Assembly (NCBI GenBank): GCA_026984135.1
Contig: JALSSR010000251.1
Span: forward strand, 1-34,017
Length of the DNA stretch: 34,017 bases
Direction of reading: 5' to 3'
Origin: Bacteroidales bacterium
Lineage (GTDB): Bacteria > Bacteroidota > Bacteroidia > Bacteroidales > JAADJA01
The notes under the pieces are model-generated. The model was not told the DNA's origin, made no database searches, and saw only the letters and a program-made list of their open reading frames with translations. The position numbers were made by a program, and so were the translations under genes. Shown piece after piece: positions 24,337 to 32,346 of this stretch; the first letter of the stretch is position 1, and each line of letters begins with the position of its first letter.

Positions 24337-25092
24337 CTATTGTTCATTGTTTTGTCTTTTTATTTCCGATAGAATAACGGCACCGGCTATGGAAGCATTA
24401 AGCGATTCGGCTTTTGAGCCACCGGTAAATGACGGAATAGTTACGGGGTTGGTGATCTGTTGTTTTACAATTTCGGAAATACCTTTGGATTCATTGCCAA
24501 TGATAAGAAATCCCGAGTTAGGAAAATGTTGGTTATAGATACTTTTTCCATTTAATACTGCTCCGAAAACAGGTTTGTTCACCATAGCGAAAAATTTTCC
24601 CGGGTCGGTATAATGGGTCTTTACTCGAATAAAGGAGCCCATAGTTGCCTGAATTACTTTCGGATTATAAACGTCAACGGTATCTGGCGAGCATATTATA
24701 TTACGCACTCCGAACCAATCTGCCGTACGTATTATTGTTCCGAGATTACCGGGGTCCCGGATATTGTCAAGTACCAATACCCATTCGTTTGCTAAAAATC
24801 GTGGATTTAATTTATAATCCGGTTTGTTTACAACTGCCAATACCTGATTTGGTGTTTTTAAAGAACTTATTTTTTTTAATTCCCGGTGCGAAATCTCATT
24901 TATTTCAATTCCGGAAAGGTCTTTGTTGTCTTCAATCCATTCTTTGAGTGCAAAAATACTGTCAATAATTAAATTGCTGTTAATCAATTCATTTACTATT
25001 TTTTGCCCCTCAACGGCAAATTTCCCGTACTTTTTCCTGAACTTTCCCGATTTAAGTGAATTAATATATTTCGTTGTATTGATAGAAAGCAT
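24337..25092 (-). CDS. TrmH/SpoU family RNA 2'-O-methyltransferase
   Basis: This 251-residue cytoplasmic enzyme uses SAM to methylate a ribose 2'-OH in rRNA or tRNA. The N-terminal substrate-binding domain (about 1-95) includes KFRKKYGKFAVEGQKIVNE. The SPOUT knot domain shows all three motifs: VLVLDNIRDPGNLGTIIRTA (motif 1, with the catalytic Arg), FLIIGNESKGIS (motif 2) and IPSFTGGSKAESLNASIAGAV (motif 3, with the Ser-Leu-Asn SAM-binding loop). The target nucleotide cannot be assigned from sequence. It is the first gene of a two-gene minus-strand unit with the four-cysteine protein. Confidence 0.93.
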   Translation of the reverse strand: MLSINTTKYINSLKSGKFRKKYGKFAVEGQKIVNELINSNLIIDSIFALKEWIEDNKDLSGIEINEISHRELKKISSLKTPNQVLAVVNKPDYKLNPRFLANEWVLVLDNIRDPGNLGTIIRTADWFGVRNIICSPDTVDVYNPKVIQATMGSFIRVKTHYTDPGKFFAMVNKPVFGAVLNGKSIYNQHFPNSGFLIIGNESKGISEIVKQQITNPVTIPSFTGGSKAESLNASIAGAVILSEIKRQNNEQ

Positions 25093-25108
25093 TTACATCA
25101 TTTTTCTA

Positions 25109-25116
25109 CAAAGATA
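25109..25116 (-). promoter_or_regulatory. -7 box of the SpoU methyltransferase unit
   Basis: TATCTTTG on the minus strand matches TAnnTTTG and lies 16 bases before ATG 25092. No clear -33 element is seen. Confidence 0.4.
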
Positions 25117-25175
25117 ACTAAATTTTGGTGAAAAATATTTTTGTTCCGGCAGGTTTGAAAGACAAAAAGTAGTAT

Positions 25176-25213
25176 CTTTACGGTTTAATAATAAATATTG
25201 TTTAACCGTAAAG
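25176..25213. repeat. 10-bp inverted repeat, operator-like, before the kinase operon
   Basis: CTTTACGGTT (25176-25185) and AACCGTAAAG (25204-25213) are perfect inverted half-sites with an 18-base AT-rich spacer. The second half ends 10 bases before ATG 25224. A TATCTTTA stretch (25173-25180), one base off the -7 consensus, overlaps the left half. It could bind a regulator dimer or form a leader hairpin near the start codon. Confidence 0.6.
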
Positions 25214-25223
25214 ACTTATTATT

Positions 25224-25541
25224 ATGAATAATTATAAACCTTACTCCTATCTTTACAAAAGGACATCGGAACCTGCAAAATTAAAATCCTGCTTTGTCGT
25301 GATAGTTCCTGTGGGAAAGAAAATAACCTTACGGTCGGGTGACCCGTACACCAATGGAAGCGAAACAAAAATAAGATATGATATATCTTCCGACCCGAGT
25401 CAGGCAAGAAGCAGGCAGGAAGAGTATGAGAACGAATTTAACTGGGACGGAAATACACATAATGTTATTGTGCAAGTAATTAACGGAGGATCTATTATGG
25501 GAGCAAGTACAATTAATTCCAATAATTCCGATAATTTATAA
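25224..25541 (+). CDS. Small soluble protein of unknown function, first gene of kinase operon
   Basis: I do not recognise this 105-residue protein. It has no signal peptide or membrane helix. The first half is mixed beta-like (LKSCFVVIVPVGKKITLRSG), the middle is charged (ARSRQEEYENEFNWDG) and the end is rich in Asn and Ser. It is followed after 30 bases by the start of a TPR histidine kinase, so it is probably co-transcribed with the two-component system and might be a partner or accessory of it. It lies just behind the inverted repeat at 25176-25213. It is real judging by position and codon use, but its function is open. Confidence 0.65.
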   Translation: MNNYKPYSYLYKRTSEPAKLKSCFVVIVPVGKKITLRSGDPYTNGSETKIRYDISSDPSQARSRQEEYENEFNWDGNTHNVIVQVINGGSIMGASTINSNNSDNL

Positions 25542-25571
25542 AATTATGTTAATTTATTTATATTGTTATCT

Positions 25572-27674
25572 ATGACAAAAAATAGGTTTACCACAGTTTT
25601 TGTTTTTCTAAATTTATTAGGAATATTAATGTTTTGGATGTTAGTATCTTTTATCGAAGATGATACCATCCCTAATTCTCGGTTTGCTTATAAAGACGGG
25701 AATAAAAATGTAGAGCAAATTATTGATTCCTTAATTGAAGCCGGGAAGAAATTAAGGTATATGTATCAAGATGAGGCTTTGGAAGTGCTTGACAAAGGAA
25801 AGGTTTTGTCGCTTGAGAGCGGACTTACTGACAAATTGATTGAGTGTAATATTATTCAGAGCACTGTTTATATAGTTCAAAGAAATTTGGATACCGCAAG
25901 TATTTATATTGATTCCGCTATTTATATTGCCGATTCGGTAAATGAAGATGTATTGCTGGCAGATGCATATCGCTTAAAGGCAATGATTCTTCGAAAGTCG
26001 GATTTTATGCAAACAGCATTGGAATATCTTCGAAAAAGTATTGAAAAACTGGATAACCGGGATTCAATGATTTTATTGAAAATTTACGATGAAAAGGGTA
26101 TTATATTTTCAGACCTGAGCTTATTTGATTCGGCAACTTATTACATGATTAAAGCGATTGATATGGAAAAGGCATTGCATTTGGTAAAAGAAACCAATAG
26201 TACCTTAATTAATCTTGCTAATGTCTTTAATAGTTTAAAAGATTACACAAAAGCTAAATACTTGCTGAATGAGTGCCTTAATAATCTTTCCGAGAACAGT
26301 GATGACTACTATTATAGAGTAAAATTGGTTTATATGAGTCTTGGCAGAGCCTATTATTGGGAAGGGAAATATGATTCCGCATTCTATTATTTTAGAGCAA
26401 GTGAGTCTATTTGTAAAAAAACAAACAATTATGTCGGGCTCTTAAATGCTTATTCTAATACAGGTGCACTTTATCATGATTTGGGAGATAATGACAGTGC
26501 ATTATTTTTTTATAATAAGGCGAAAAAAATAGGAAAAGAGCATTCCATTAATATGTCAGGCGTTTATAATAACATTTCTCTTGTTAATCTTGAAAATAAG
26601 AACTATAAAAGTTCATTGGCAAATCTTGATACGGCAATTAGCATTGCATCCAAAACGGGAAAAATGGAAGACCTTAGCCAGTTCTTTTTAAATAAATGTG
26701 GAGTTTATAAAGATATGGGGGACTATAAAAATGCTTTTATATATCTTTATAAACATAAAGAATTGTCGGATTCGCTTTATGACATTCAAAAATCGAAATT
26801 AATATCCGACCTTGAAATGAAATATGAAAAAGAGAAAGACCGGTATCACATTCTTTCGTTGAAAAATGAAAATTTGCAACAAAACATTGAGTTAGACCGT
26901 CGGACCAATCAACGGAATATTATATTCGGCGGAGGTTCGGGAATTATTATTATCAGCATTATGTTGTTTGCTTTCTATCGTCAAAGGGTGAAGAAAGACA
27001 AAATAATTGCCGCTCAAAGGATTGAAAAACTTGAAAGGGAGAAAAAGTTATTAGCTGCCAAATCAATTGTAGAAGGACAGGAGGAAGAAAGAAAACGTAT
27101 TGCACGCGAACTTCACGACGGCCTCGGTGTATTGCTGTCAACGGCAAAAATGCAATTCAAAACAATTGAAGATAAGAGTCCGGAGAATAGTGAACTGATC
27201 AAGAAAGCTTCCGCCTTACTCGAAAAAGCTTCGACCGATGTAAGACGTATCTCGCATAATATGATGCCCGGAATACTTACAAAACTCGGACTTGATGAAG
27301 CTCTCGAAGATATTTTTGAAAATGTTAACGATACACCGGGAATAAATGCTGTTTTAAATATTGAAAATGAGGGTGATAAAAGACTGCTGGAAAATACCGA
27401 AATTATGATTTACCGTATTGTGCAGGAGATGGTCAACAATATGTTGAAATATGCAGGAGCAAGTAAGGTGACCCTGGATGTTATTTATGATGATGATATT
27501 GTTTCCATTCGGTTTGCCGACAACGGAAGCGGATTTAATGTGGAAGAAAAGATGAAAAATAAATCAATCGGATTGACGAGCATACAATCAAGGGTCAATT
27601 TCCTTGGCGGTAAGATTAACATAAACTCCAAAGAGGGAAGGGGCACAACTTTCTTCATTAATATCCCGGTCTGA
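25572..27674 (+). CDS. TPR sensor histidine kinase of the NarL-partner (HisKA_3) type
   Basis: The protein has 700 residues from ATG 25572; an upstream TTG is less likely. An N-terminal hydrophobic helix (about 6-27) anchors it. Tetratricopeptide-like repeats fill about 60-410 (for example YSNTGALYHDLGDNDSALFFYNKAK). A second transmembrane helix lies at about 450-470, followed by a coiled coil. The HisKA_3 domain has RKRIARELHDGLGVLLS with the phospho-accepting His at 515. The HATPase domain has IVQEMVNNMLKYAGA and DNGSGFNVEEK, then GRGTTFFINIPV. The TPR part is probably periplasmic. The NarL-type regulator 79 bases downstream is its likely partner. It differs from the kinase at 1553-3496 in kinase class, though both use TPR sensing. 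Confidence 0.93.
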   Translation: MTKNRFTTVFVFLNLLGILMFWMLVSFIEDDTIPNSRFAYKDGNKNVEQIIDSLIEAGKKLRYMYQDEALEVLDKGKVLSLESGLTDKLIECNIIQSTVYIVQRNLDTASIYIDSAIYIADSVNEDVLLADAYRLKAMILRKSDFMQTALEYLRKSIEKLDNRDSMILLKIYDEKGIIFSDLSLFDSATYYMIKAIDMEKALHLVKETNSTLINLANVFNSLKDYTKAKYLLNECLNNLSENSDDYYYRVKLVYMSLGRAYYWEGKYDSAFYYFRASESICKKTNNYVGLLNAYSNTGALYHDLGDNDSALFFYNKAKKIGKEHSINMSGVYNNISLVNLENKNYKSSLANLDTAISIASKTGKMEDLSQFFLNKCGVYKDMGDYKNAFIYLYKHKELSDSLYDIQKSKLISDLEMKYEKEKDRYHILSLKNENLQQNIELDRRTNQRNIIFGGGSGIIIISIMLFAFYRQRVKKDKIIAAQRIEKLEREKKLLAAKSIVEGQEEERKRIARELHDGLGVLLSTAKMQFKTIEDKSPENSELIKKASALLEKASTDVRRISHNMMPGILTKLGLDEALEDIFENVNDTPGINAVLNIENEGDKRLLENTEIMIYRIVQEMVNNMLKYAGASKVTLDVIYDDDIVSIRFADNGSGFNVEEKMKNKSIGLTSIQSRVNFLGGKININSKEGRGTTFFINIPV

Positions 27675-27705
27675 TTTTACCGGTATTAGTATGGGAAATT
27701 TTTAA

Positions 27706-27713
27706 TATCTTTG
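27706..27713 (+). promoter_or_regulatory. Possible internal -7 box before the NarL-type regulator
   Basis: TATCTTTG followed by C matches TAnnTTTG in the 79-base gap between kinase and regulator. It could give the regulator separate expression. No -33 TTTG is seen. Confidence 0.35.
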
Positions 27714-27753
27714 CATTGATATTATGAAAGGTTAAACTCAATTGAATCCCGAA

Positions 27754-28392
27754 ATGATAAAAATTCTTGTTGCGGATGATCACCAGTTGCTCATTGACGG
27801 TATTAAAACTACCCTTGATGGAGTTAGTGAGATTGCTGTTGTTGAAGAAGCGAACAATGGTGAACAGGTTTTGGAAAAACTCAAGGATGTTCAGGTGGAT
27901 ATCGTCCTTCTGGATATCAATATGCCTGTTATGGACGGACTGGAATGTTGCAAGCTAATAAAAAAACAGTTTCCCGAAACCAAAGTGATAACTCTTTCGC
28001 AATATAGCGAAAAACGGTTCGTAAAGCGAATGGTTAAAAACGGAGCTATGGGCTATGTGTTGAAAGACACGGACCGTAAGGAACTTACGGAAGCAATAAA
28101 AAAGGTTCATTCGGGAGAAACCTATTTCAGTAAGAAACTTACAGTTAACCTGTTTCCGGAAATAGCAAATAAAAAGGATAACAACACAAGATTATTTCCC
28201 AAACTTTCCGCACGTGAGCGACAGGTTTTAAATTTAATATGTCAGGAATATAATACCCAGGAGATTGCCGATGCACTGTTCATAAGTCATTACACCGTTG
28301 AGGGGCACCGGACAAGCCTGCTCAACAAATCCGGAGCCAAAAACATTGCAGGCCTTGTTAAATGGGCTGTTGAAAATGATTTTGTAGATTAA
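27754..28392 (+). CDS. NarL/FixJ-family response regulator with LuxR-type HTH
   Basis: This is a cytoplasmic DNA-binding protein of 212 residues from ATG 27754; an upstream in-frame TTG at 27742 is less likely. The receiver domain (about 1-120) shows IKILVADDHQLLIDGI with acidic D8-D9, the phospho-acceptor D54 in IVLLDINMP, and the conserved Lys in YVLKDTDRKE. The HTH domain (about 145-206) shows LSARERQVLNLICQ, TQEIADALFISHYTVEGHR and LLNKSGAKNIAGLVKWA. It is the output of the preceding HisKA_3 kinase. Possible targets include its own operon through the palindrome at 25176-25213, but this is a guess from position. Confidence 0.95.
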   Translation: MIKILVADDHQLLIDGIKTTLDGVSEIAVVEEANNGEQVLEKLKDVQVDIVLLDINMPVMDGLECCKLIKKQFPETKVITLSQYSEKRFVKRMVKNGAMGYVLKDTDRKELTEAIKKVHSGETYFSKKLTVNLFPEIANKKDNNTRLFPKLSARERQVLNLICQEYNTQEIADALFISHYTVEGHRTSLLNKSGAKNIAGLVKWAVENDFVD

Positions 28393-28416
28393 ATATTGCT
28401 CGTTAAAGACAGAACA

Positions 28417-28467
28417 CCCCCCTGAAAACCACCGTTTTTTTTTCCGGTGGTTTTCAGGGGGGTTTTT
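28417..28467 (+). terminator. Very strong rho-independent terminator of the kinase/regulator operon
   Basis: An 18-bp perfect stem pairs CCCCCCTGAAAACCACCG (28417-28434) with its complement at 28445-28462, with a 10-base T-rich loop and a T-tail. It lies 24 bases after the regulator stop codon. The GC-rich stem stands out in AT-rich surroundings. Confidence 0.95.
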
Positions 28468-28565
28468 CGCTTTTCAATGTAGTACTTTTAAAACCTGAAA
28501 AATTTGTTTAATAGATTGGTGAAAGAAGTTGAAATTTATAAAGTTACGGAAATATAAAAAGCCAA

Positions 28566-28760
28566 ATGAAATTAAAAAATTTAAAGAATAAGAAAATGAA
28601 AAATCAAACAACATCTTTTAAGCTATCGGGTATATCGCTGACCTATCTGGTGATATATATTTTAACGCTGTTTTTGTTGGTGAAATTATTAACCGGTGTT
28701 GGAAAAGCAACAAGTACCAACGATAGTACAAAAAGCAAAACGGAATTATTCTGGAAATAG
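28566..28760 (+). CDS. Tiny predicted membrane protein
   Basis: It has 64 residues: a very basic N-terminus (MKLKNLKNKKMKNQ), one hydrophobic helix (about 22-45, ISLTYLVIYILTLFLLVKLL) and a polar Ser/Thr-rich tail. A second ATG at 28596 would give 54 residues. No family is recognised. It stands alone between two terminators (28417-28467 and 28847-28879), so if expressed it needs its own promoter; only a near-consensus TACTTTTA is seen upstream. It is uncertain whether it is a real gene. Confidence 0.4.
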   Translation: MKLKNLKNKKMKNQTTSFKLSGISLTYLVIYILTLFLLVKLLTGVGKATSTNDSTKSKTELFWK

Positions 28761-28846
28761 ACAAAGATAAAAAGGAGCGGCTAATTAGATAGAATATCCA
28801 ATAATAACTTTCTTCTAACTGCTATACTACCGAGATTAACCTGAGT

Positions 28847-28879
28847 AAAAAAACCCGCCCTTTTTGGGACGGGTTTTTT
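28847..28879. terminator. Bidirectional terminator between small gene and rplI
   Basis: A-rich arm then CCCG-CCC (28854-28860) pairs with GGG-a-CGGG (28866-28873), with one bulged A and a T loop, and is followed by six T. The upstream A-run gives a T-tail in the minus direction too, so it can end both the small plus-strand unit and the rpsF-rpsR-rplI operon, whose last stop is at 28900. Confidence 0.85.
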
Positions 28880-28899
28880 AATGATAAAACATTTTAAAT

Positions 28900-29349
28900 C
28901 TATTCGGCAAACACCTCAAAGTTTATGCTAGCCTTGATATCTTTATGCAGAATTATTTCGGCTGTGTAAGTCCCAAGTTCTTTAATACTATCTCCATCAA
29001 CCATTATTTTCTTTCTGTCAATGTCGTATTTGAACTGTTTATTCAAAGCCTCCGAAATTTGAATATTATTCACCGAACCGAATATCTTGCCCGATTCGGC
29101 AGCTTTAGCGCCAATTTTAACGGTGATACCGTCAAGTGCTTTGGCAAGTGTTTCAGCCTCTTTTCTGATTTTCTCCTCTTTAAAGGATTTTTGTTTCAGA
29201 TTTTCCGCTAAGACCTTACGGTTTGTAGGAGTTGCCAAAATAGCCATTCCTTTTGGGAGTAAATAATTGCGTGCATATCCGTTTTTTACGGTAACTATGT
29301 CGTTTGCGTAACCCAAATTTTTTATGTCTTGTTTTAATATAATTTCCAT
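28900..29349 (-). CDS. rplI: 50S ribosomal protein L9
   Basis: This 149-residue ribosomal protein of the large subunit binds 23S rRNA near the L1 stalk base. The N-terminal domain begins MEIILKQDIKNLGYANDIVTVKNGYARNYLLPKGMA, the L9 signature. A long connecting helix (about 48-78) and the C-terminal RNA-binding domain (GKIFGSVNNIQISEAL) follow. It is the last gene of the rpsF-rpsR-rplI operon, 10 bases behind rpsR. Confidence 0.98.
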   Translation of the reverse strand: MEIILKQDIKNLGYANDIVTVKNGYARNYLLPKGMAILATPTNRKVLAENLKQKSFKEEKIRKEAETLAKALDGITVKIGAKAAESGKIFGSVNNIQISEALNKQFKYDIDRKKIMVDGDSIKELGTYTAEIILHKDIKASINFEVFAE

Positions 29350-29359
29350 AACGCCCTCC

Positions 29360-29629
29360 CTATTTTAATAAGTCTGCTACATAAGGTAATAATCCGATGT
29401 GCCTTGCTCTTTTAACGGCTTTGGCAACTTTCTTCTGATACTTTGTTGATGTACCTGTAATTCTGCGGGGTAAAATTTTACCTTGCTCATTCAGGAATCT
29501 CATCAGAAAGTCAGGGTCTTTGTAGTCAATATATTTTATTTTATTCTTTTTAAACCGGCAGTATTTTTTCCTTTTGGTATCAACTGCTATGGGTGTCAAA
29601 TATTTAATGTCTGAATTTGATTGTGCCAT
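29360..29629 (-). CDS. rpsR: 30S ribosomal protein S18
   Basis: This 89-residue small-subunit protein binds 16S rRNA as a heterodimer with S6. The signature is [23 protein letters not shown] followed by [34 protein letters not shown]. It is the middle gene of the operon. The start at 29629 lies 30 bases behind the rpsF stop codon. Confidence 0.98.
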   Translation of the reverse strand: MAQSNSDIKYLTPIAVDTKRKKYCRFKKNKIKYIDYKDPDFLMRFLNEQGKILPRRITGTSTKYQKKVAKAVKRARHIGLLPYVADLLK

Positions 29630-29659
29630 TTTATTCTAAATTAAAGGGTTAATAATTAA

Positions 29660-30013
29660 TTAAGCTTCGGCTTTTTTAGCCTCTTTTGCTTTTCTTCGTT
29701 TCTTTTCGTTATATGCAACAGCGTGTTTGTCCAGTTTTACAGTTAAGAAACGAAGGATTCTTTCATCACGCTTGTATGTAATTTCAAGGTCGCGAATAAT
29801 ATCTCCCTCCGATTTGAACTCAATCAAATAGTAAAATCCTGTTGATTTTTTCTGGATAGGATAAGCCAGTTTGCGCATTCCCCAATTGTCTTCGTGGACA
29901 ATTTCCGCGCCTTTTTCTTTCAGATACTTCTGATACTTTTTTACCGCTTCCTTTACCTGATCTTCAGATAAAACGGGAGTTAAGATGAAAACGGTTTCAT
30001 ACTGATTTAACAT
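29660..30013 (-). CDS. rpsF: 30S ribosomal protein S6
   Basis: This 117-residue small-subunit protein is the partner of S18. It begins [21 protein letters not shown] and continues with [26 protein letters not shown], the usual ferredoxin-like fold. It ends in a Lys/Ala-rich tail ([15 protein letters not shown]). It is the first gene of the operon, behind a strong promoter at 30076-30106 and a short leader with a hairpin. Confidence 0.98.
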   Translation of the reverse strand: MLNQYETVFILTPVLSEDQVKEAVKKYQKYLKEKGAEIVHEDNWGMRKLAYPIQKKSTGFYYLIEFKSEGDIIRDLEITYKRDERILRFLTVKLDKHAVAYNEKKRRKAKEAKKAEA

Positions 30014-30055
30014 AATAAATTTTTTAATTAATTAACTCAATTTGTTTAACTTAAA

Positions 30056-30072
30056 TCCTTTTTCTAAAAGGA
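30056..30072 (-). promoter_or_regulatory. Leader hairpin at the start of the rpsF transcript
   Basis: On the minus strand TCCTTTT (30072-30066) pairs with AAAAGGA (30062-30056) around a 3-base loop. It starts within a few bases of the predicted transcription start, so it may protect the 5' end or take part in control. I cannot say whether it corresponds to the S6:S18-binding leader known in other bacteria. Confidence 0.4.
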
Positions 30073-30075
30073 CGG

Positions 30076-30106
30076 CAAAAGTAGATAAAAATTGATAAAT
30101 AGCAAA
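30076..30106 (-). promoter_or_regulatory. Promoter of the rpsF-rpsR-rplI operon
   Basis: On the minus strand TTTG (30103-30106), 19 bases, then TACTTTTG (30076-30083) are an exact consensus match. The start near 30069 gives a leader of about 56 bases before ATG 30013. Confidence 0.65.
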
Positions 30107-30130
30107 ACCAAATTAATTATTTTTTTTGCC

Positions 30131-30667
30131 TTATTGAAATTTGAAGAAAGTAAAATTCACTTTGCCGTATTTTCGATGGTCATAATAGTTTGGATGTCTT
30201 GTGAAATCAACTGATGCGGGATGTTCAATAATAAATATCCCTTGTTTATCCAATAGTGAATTTTTGAAAATTAAATCGGGGATTTTCTCAATATTATCCA
30301 TATTATATGGCGGATCTGCAAAAATCAGATCGAAAAGTCCGCCTGATGAATTGAGAAACCGGCGATAATCGGCCCTTATTACATATATATTATCGTAATT
30401 TAATTGTTGCGCTGTCTGGCTGATGAAATTTGTACATTTTATATTACTGTCAACAGATGTTACGGCAATACAACCTCTGGAAGCAAATTCGTAAGTTATA
30501 TTACCCGTACCTGCAAAAAGATCAAGAACCCTTAGGTCATTGATAACCATAAGATTATTAATAATATTGAAAAGGCTCTCTTTTGCCATATCGGTTGTGG
30601 GACGCACGGGCAAACCTTTTGGCGCAATAATTTTCCTGCCTTTATTTTTACCGCTTATAATTCGCAC
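30131..30667 (-). CDS. rsmD: 16S rRNA (guanine966-N2)-methyltransferase RsmD
   Basis: This 178-residue cytoplasmic enzyme methylates G966 of 16S rRNA using SAM. The N-terminus MRIISGKNKGRKIIAPKGLPVRPTTDMAKESLFNII is characteristic. Motif I VLDLFAGTGNITYEFASRG binds SAM, and the catalytic N-methylase motif is FADPPYN. The start overlaps the end of the DUF3822 gene by 13 bases, so translation of the two is probably coupled. Confidence 0.95.
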   Translation of the reverse strand: MRIISGKNKGRKIIAPKGLPVRPTTDMAKESLFNIINNLMVINDLRVLDLFAGTGNITYEFASRGCIAVTSVDSNIKCTNFISQTAQQLNYDNIYVIRADYRRFLNSSGGLFDLIFADPPYNMDNIEKIPDLIFKNSLLDKQGIFIIEHPASVDFTRHPNYYDHRKYGKVNFTFFKFQ

Positions 30668-31527
30668 CTGTTTAAATTTATTAGGTTAAGATAATAATGC
30701 TCGGGAATCTCCCTTATGACATAGCTATATGAAAAGGTATCGCTCAGTTTTTCAAAAGTAACATTTCTGATGTATTTATATGCAATTTCAAATAATTTTG
30801 AATCTTTACCGATTAGTCCCATAAAGCTAAGCTCTATCTCTTCCGGATTAATTTTCAACTGCTCCAAAACAAATAATATGTAATAAATGAAATCTTCATT
30901 ACTTAAATACATAAATGAGTTTTGAAAAAGCAGTTTGTTACCTTCCGTAATCAGAATGTCAATTATATTTTTCTTGACATTTACAAATGCCCGTTTCTTT
31001 ACAGGCAGGTTTTTACAATGAATCAAGATACTTTCAATCAGTATTGAAGTGTTACAATGAATTTTGCAGCCGGGAAACAGATTTCCAAGCATCTTTTCCA
31101 ATTCCCCGGGTATTGAAAAAATATTAAAGGCCTCAAGATTAGCAAGATTGTCAAACAAGATTATATCTCCCTGTCCCTTTTTAAAACTGAATTCCGAAAA
31201 CCGCTCAATATATTTTTCGTCGAAAAGAGGAGATGGAATCAGTGATGTTTTGGAGCTTTCATACAGAATGACAACCTCGGAATACTTTTGTGTAATGTAC
31301 TCATTGCTTTCGGCAAATTCTCTGAAAAGATTGCAATAGTTGCTTATATTTTTCGGTCCTTTATATTCAAATGAAGCTAAACCGGCGAAGAAATTCTGCT
31401 CAGGATGAAATAGTGTAAAAGAAAATCCATTCTGCGAAAGCAGAATGGATAACTTATATTCTTCCGGACGAACTTTGCCGAAAGCTTCGTCGAACTTACC
31501 AAATATCTGGTTGAAGTGCCCGGACAT
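30655..31527 (-). CDS. DUF3822 family protein
   Basis: This 290-residue protein of a family seen in Bacteroidota, often next to rsmD as here, is of unknown function. No signal peptide is present. It has a split actin-like/ASKHA-type feel in places (KKRAFVNVKKNIIDILITEGNKLLFQNSF followed by EDFIYYILFVLEQL), but I do not claim the fold. The gene overlaps rsmD by 13 bases and follows the membrane-anchored unknown gene by 10 bases, so the three make one unit. A possible role in rRNA modification is inferred only from the conserved neighbour. Confidence 0.85.
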   Translation of the reverse strand: MSGHFNQIFGKFDEAFGKVRPEEYKLSILLSQNGFSFTLFHPEQNFFAGLASFEYKGPKNISNYCNLFREFAESNEYITQKYSEVVILYESSKTSLIPSPLFDEKYIERFSEFSFKKGQGDIILFDNLANLEAFNIFSIPGELEKMLGNLFPGCKIHCNTSILIESILIHCKNLPVKKRAFVNVKKNIIDILITEGNKLLFQNSFMYLSNEDFIYYILFVLEQLKINPEEIELSFMGLIGKDSKLFEIAYKYIRNVTFEKLSDTFSYSYVIREIPEHYYLNLINLNRCEL

Positions 31528-31537
31528 CCGTTAGAGG

Positions 31538-32137
31538 TTACTCCCAGTTGCCGTCTGTCGAAGCTTCTGTCATCGAACCCACTTTAAGTCCGGGGAACCT
31601 GTCAATCTGTTCCTTGGAAGCTATCAGATTCGTAACCATTTGCTCATCCATATCCGCAAGATAATCTTTATAGAGAGCGGAAGCTTCAAAAACATTTACC
31701 GATACACCACCTCTGTCAATTTTTCCTGCATCCAATTTAAACTCTTTACCGTTTGTAAATGGGATATATTTTATTTTGGTAAAATCATAATTTGCACGTT
31801 TTCCGAATAATGAGTCGGCAACAGGAACATAACCTATCGTATCCCGGATGGTTTTTGTAAAAGTTGTATCGTTGGGATCGGGAACAATTTTTACTTCGGG
31901 GATTTGCCCGTTTTTAAGAAAATCAATAAGTGTATCATAACTTGCCGTGTAACGACCGTTTATTGATTTAAAAGTCATTTCGGCATTACGTATATCCTTT
32001 AATGCCTGAACTACGACAGCATTTCTTCTGTCAACTTCTTTATTAAACTTAACAGGTTCCATTATGCTGTCGTACACCATATATGCCAGAACCACAATGA
32101 CTACTACAAGTAATACTTTGATTATATTATTTACCAT
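31538..32137 (-). CDS. Membrane-anchored periplasmic protein of unknown function
   Basis: The protein has 199 residues. An N-terminal helix (about 3-24, IIKVLLVVVIVVLAYMVYDSI) anchors it without an obvious cleavage site. It is followed by a helical stretch (RNAVVVQALKDIRNAEMTFK) and GRYTASYDTLIDFLKNGQIP, somewhat like the start of a pseudopilin, and then by a soluble beta-rich part. The family is seen widely in Bacteroidota but has no known role. It is the first gene of a unit with DUF3822 and rsmD (10-base gap). Confidence 0.8.
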   Translation of the reverse strand: MVNNIIKVLLVVVIVVLAYMVYDSIMEPVKFNKEVDRRNAVVVQALKDIRNAEMTFKSINGRYTASYDTLIDFLKNGQIPEVKIVPDPNDTTFTKTIRDTIGYVPVADSLFGKRANYDFTKIKYIPFTNGKEFKLDAGKIDRGGVSVNVFEASALYKDYLADMDEQMVTNLIASKEQIDRFPGLKVGSMTEASTDGNWE

Positions 32138-32160
32138 AATTGATATATTTTTTTGTACGG

Positions 32161-32168
32161 CAAATTTA
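32161..32168 (-). promoter_or_regulatory. -7 box of the anchored protein / DUF3822 / rsmD unit
   Basis: TAAATTTG followed by C on the minus strand fits TAnnTTTGC, 23 bases before ATG 32137. No TTTG at the usual spacing. Confidence 0.4.
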
Positions 32169-32225
32169 TAAATAATTTTATACGAATATTATTTTATTTT
32201 AGGAAAAATTATATTTTTACTTTTT

Positions 32226-32258
32226 TTTGGAAAAATAGTTTGCTATTGTTTAACTTTG
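32226..32258 (+). promoter_or_regulatory. Probable promoter of the tRNA-Pro region
   Basis: TTTG (32226-32229), 21 bases, then TAACTTTG (32251-32258) are a full consensus match. The start near 32265 lies about 138 bases before the tRNA, so the primary transcript would include the tRNA remnant and palindrome. Confidence 0.6.
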
Positions 32259-32346
32259 CAGCCTCATTTTTTATGAAAATGGAATTTGGGAAGTTCGGAT
32301 CCTGAAATTTTCGGGATGGAAGTTTGAAAGGTAATTATTGAATATT

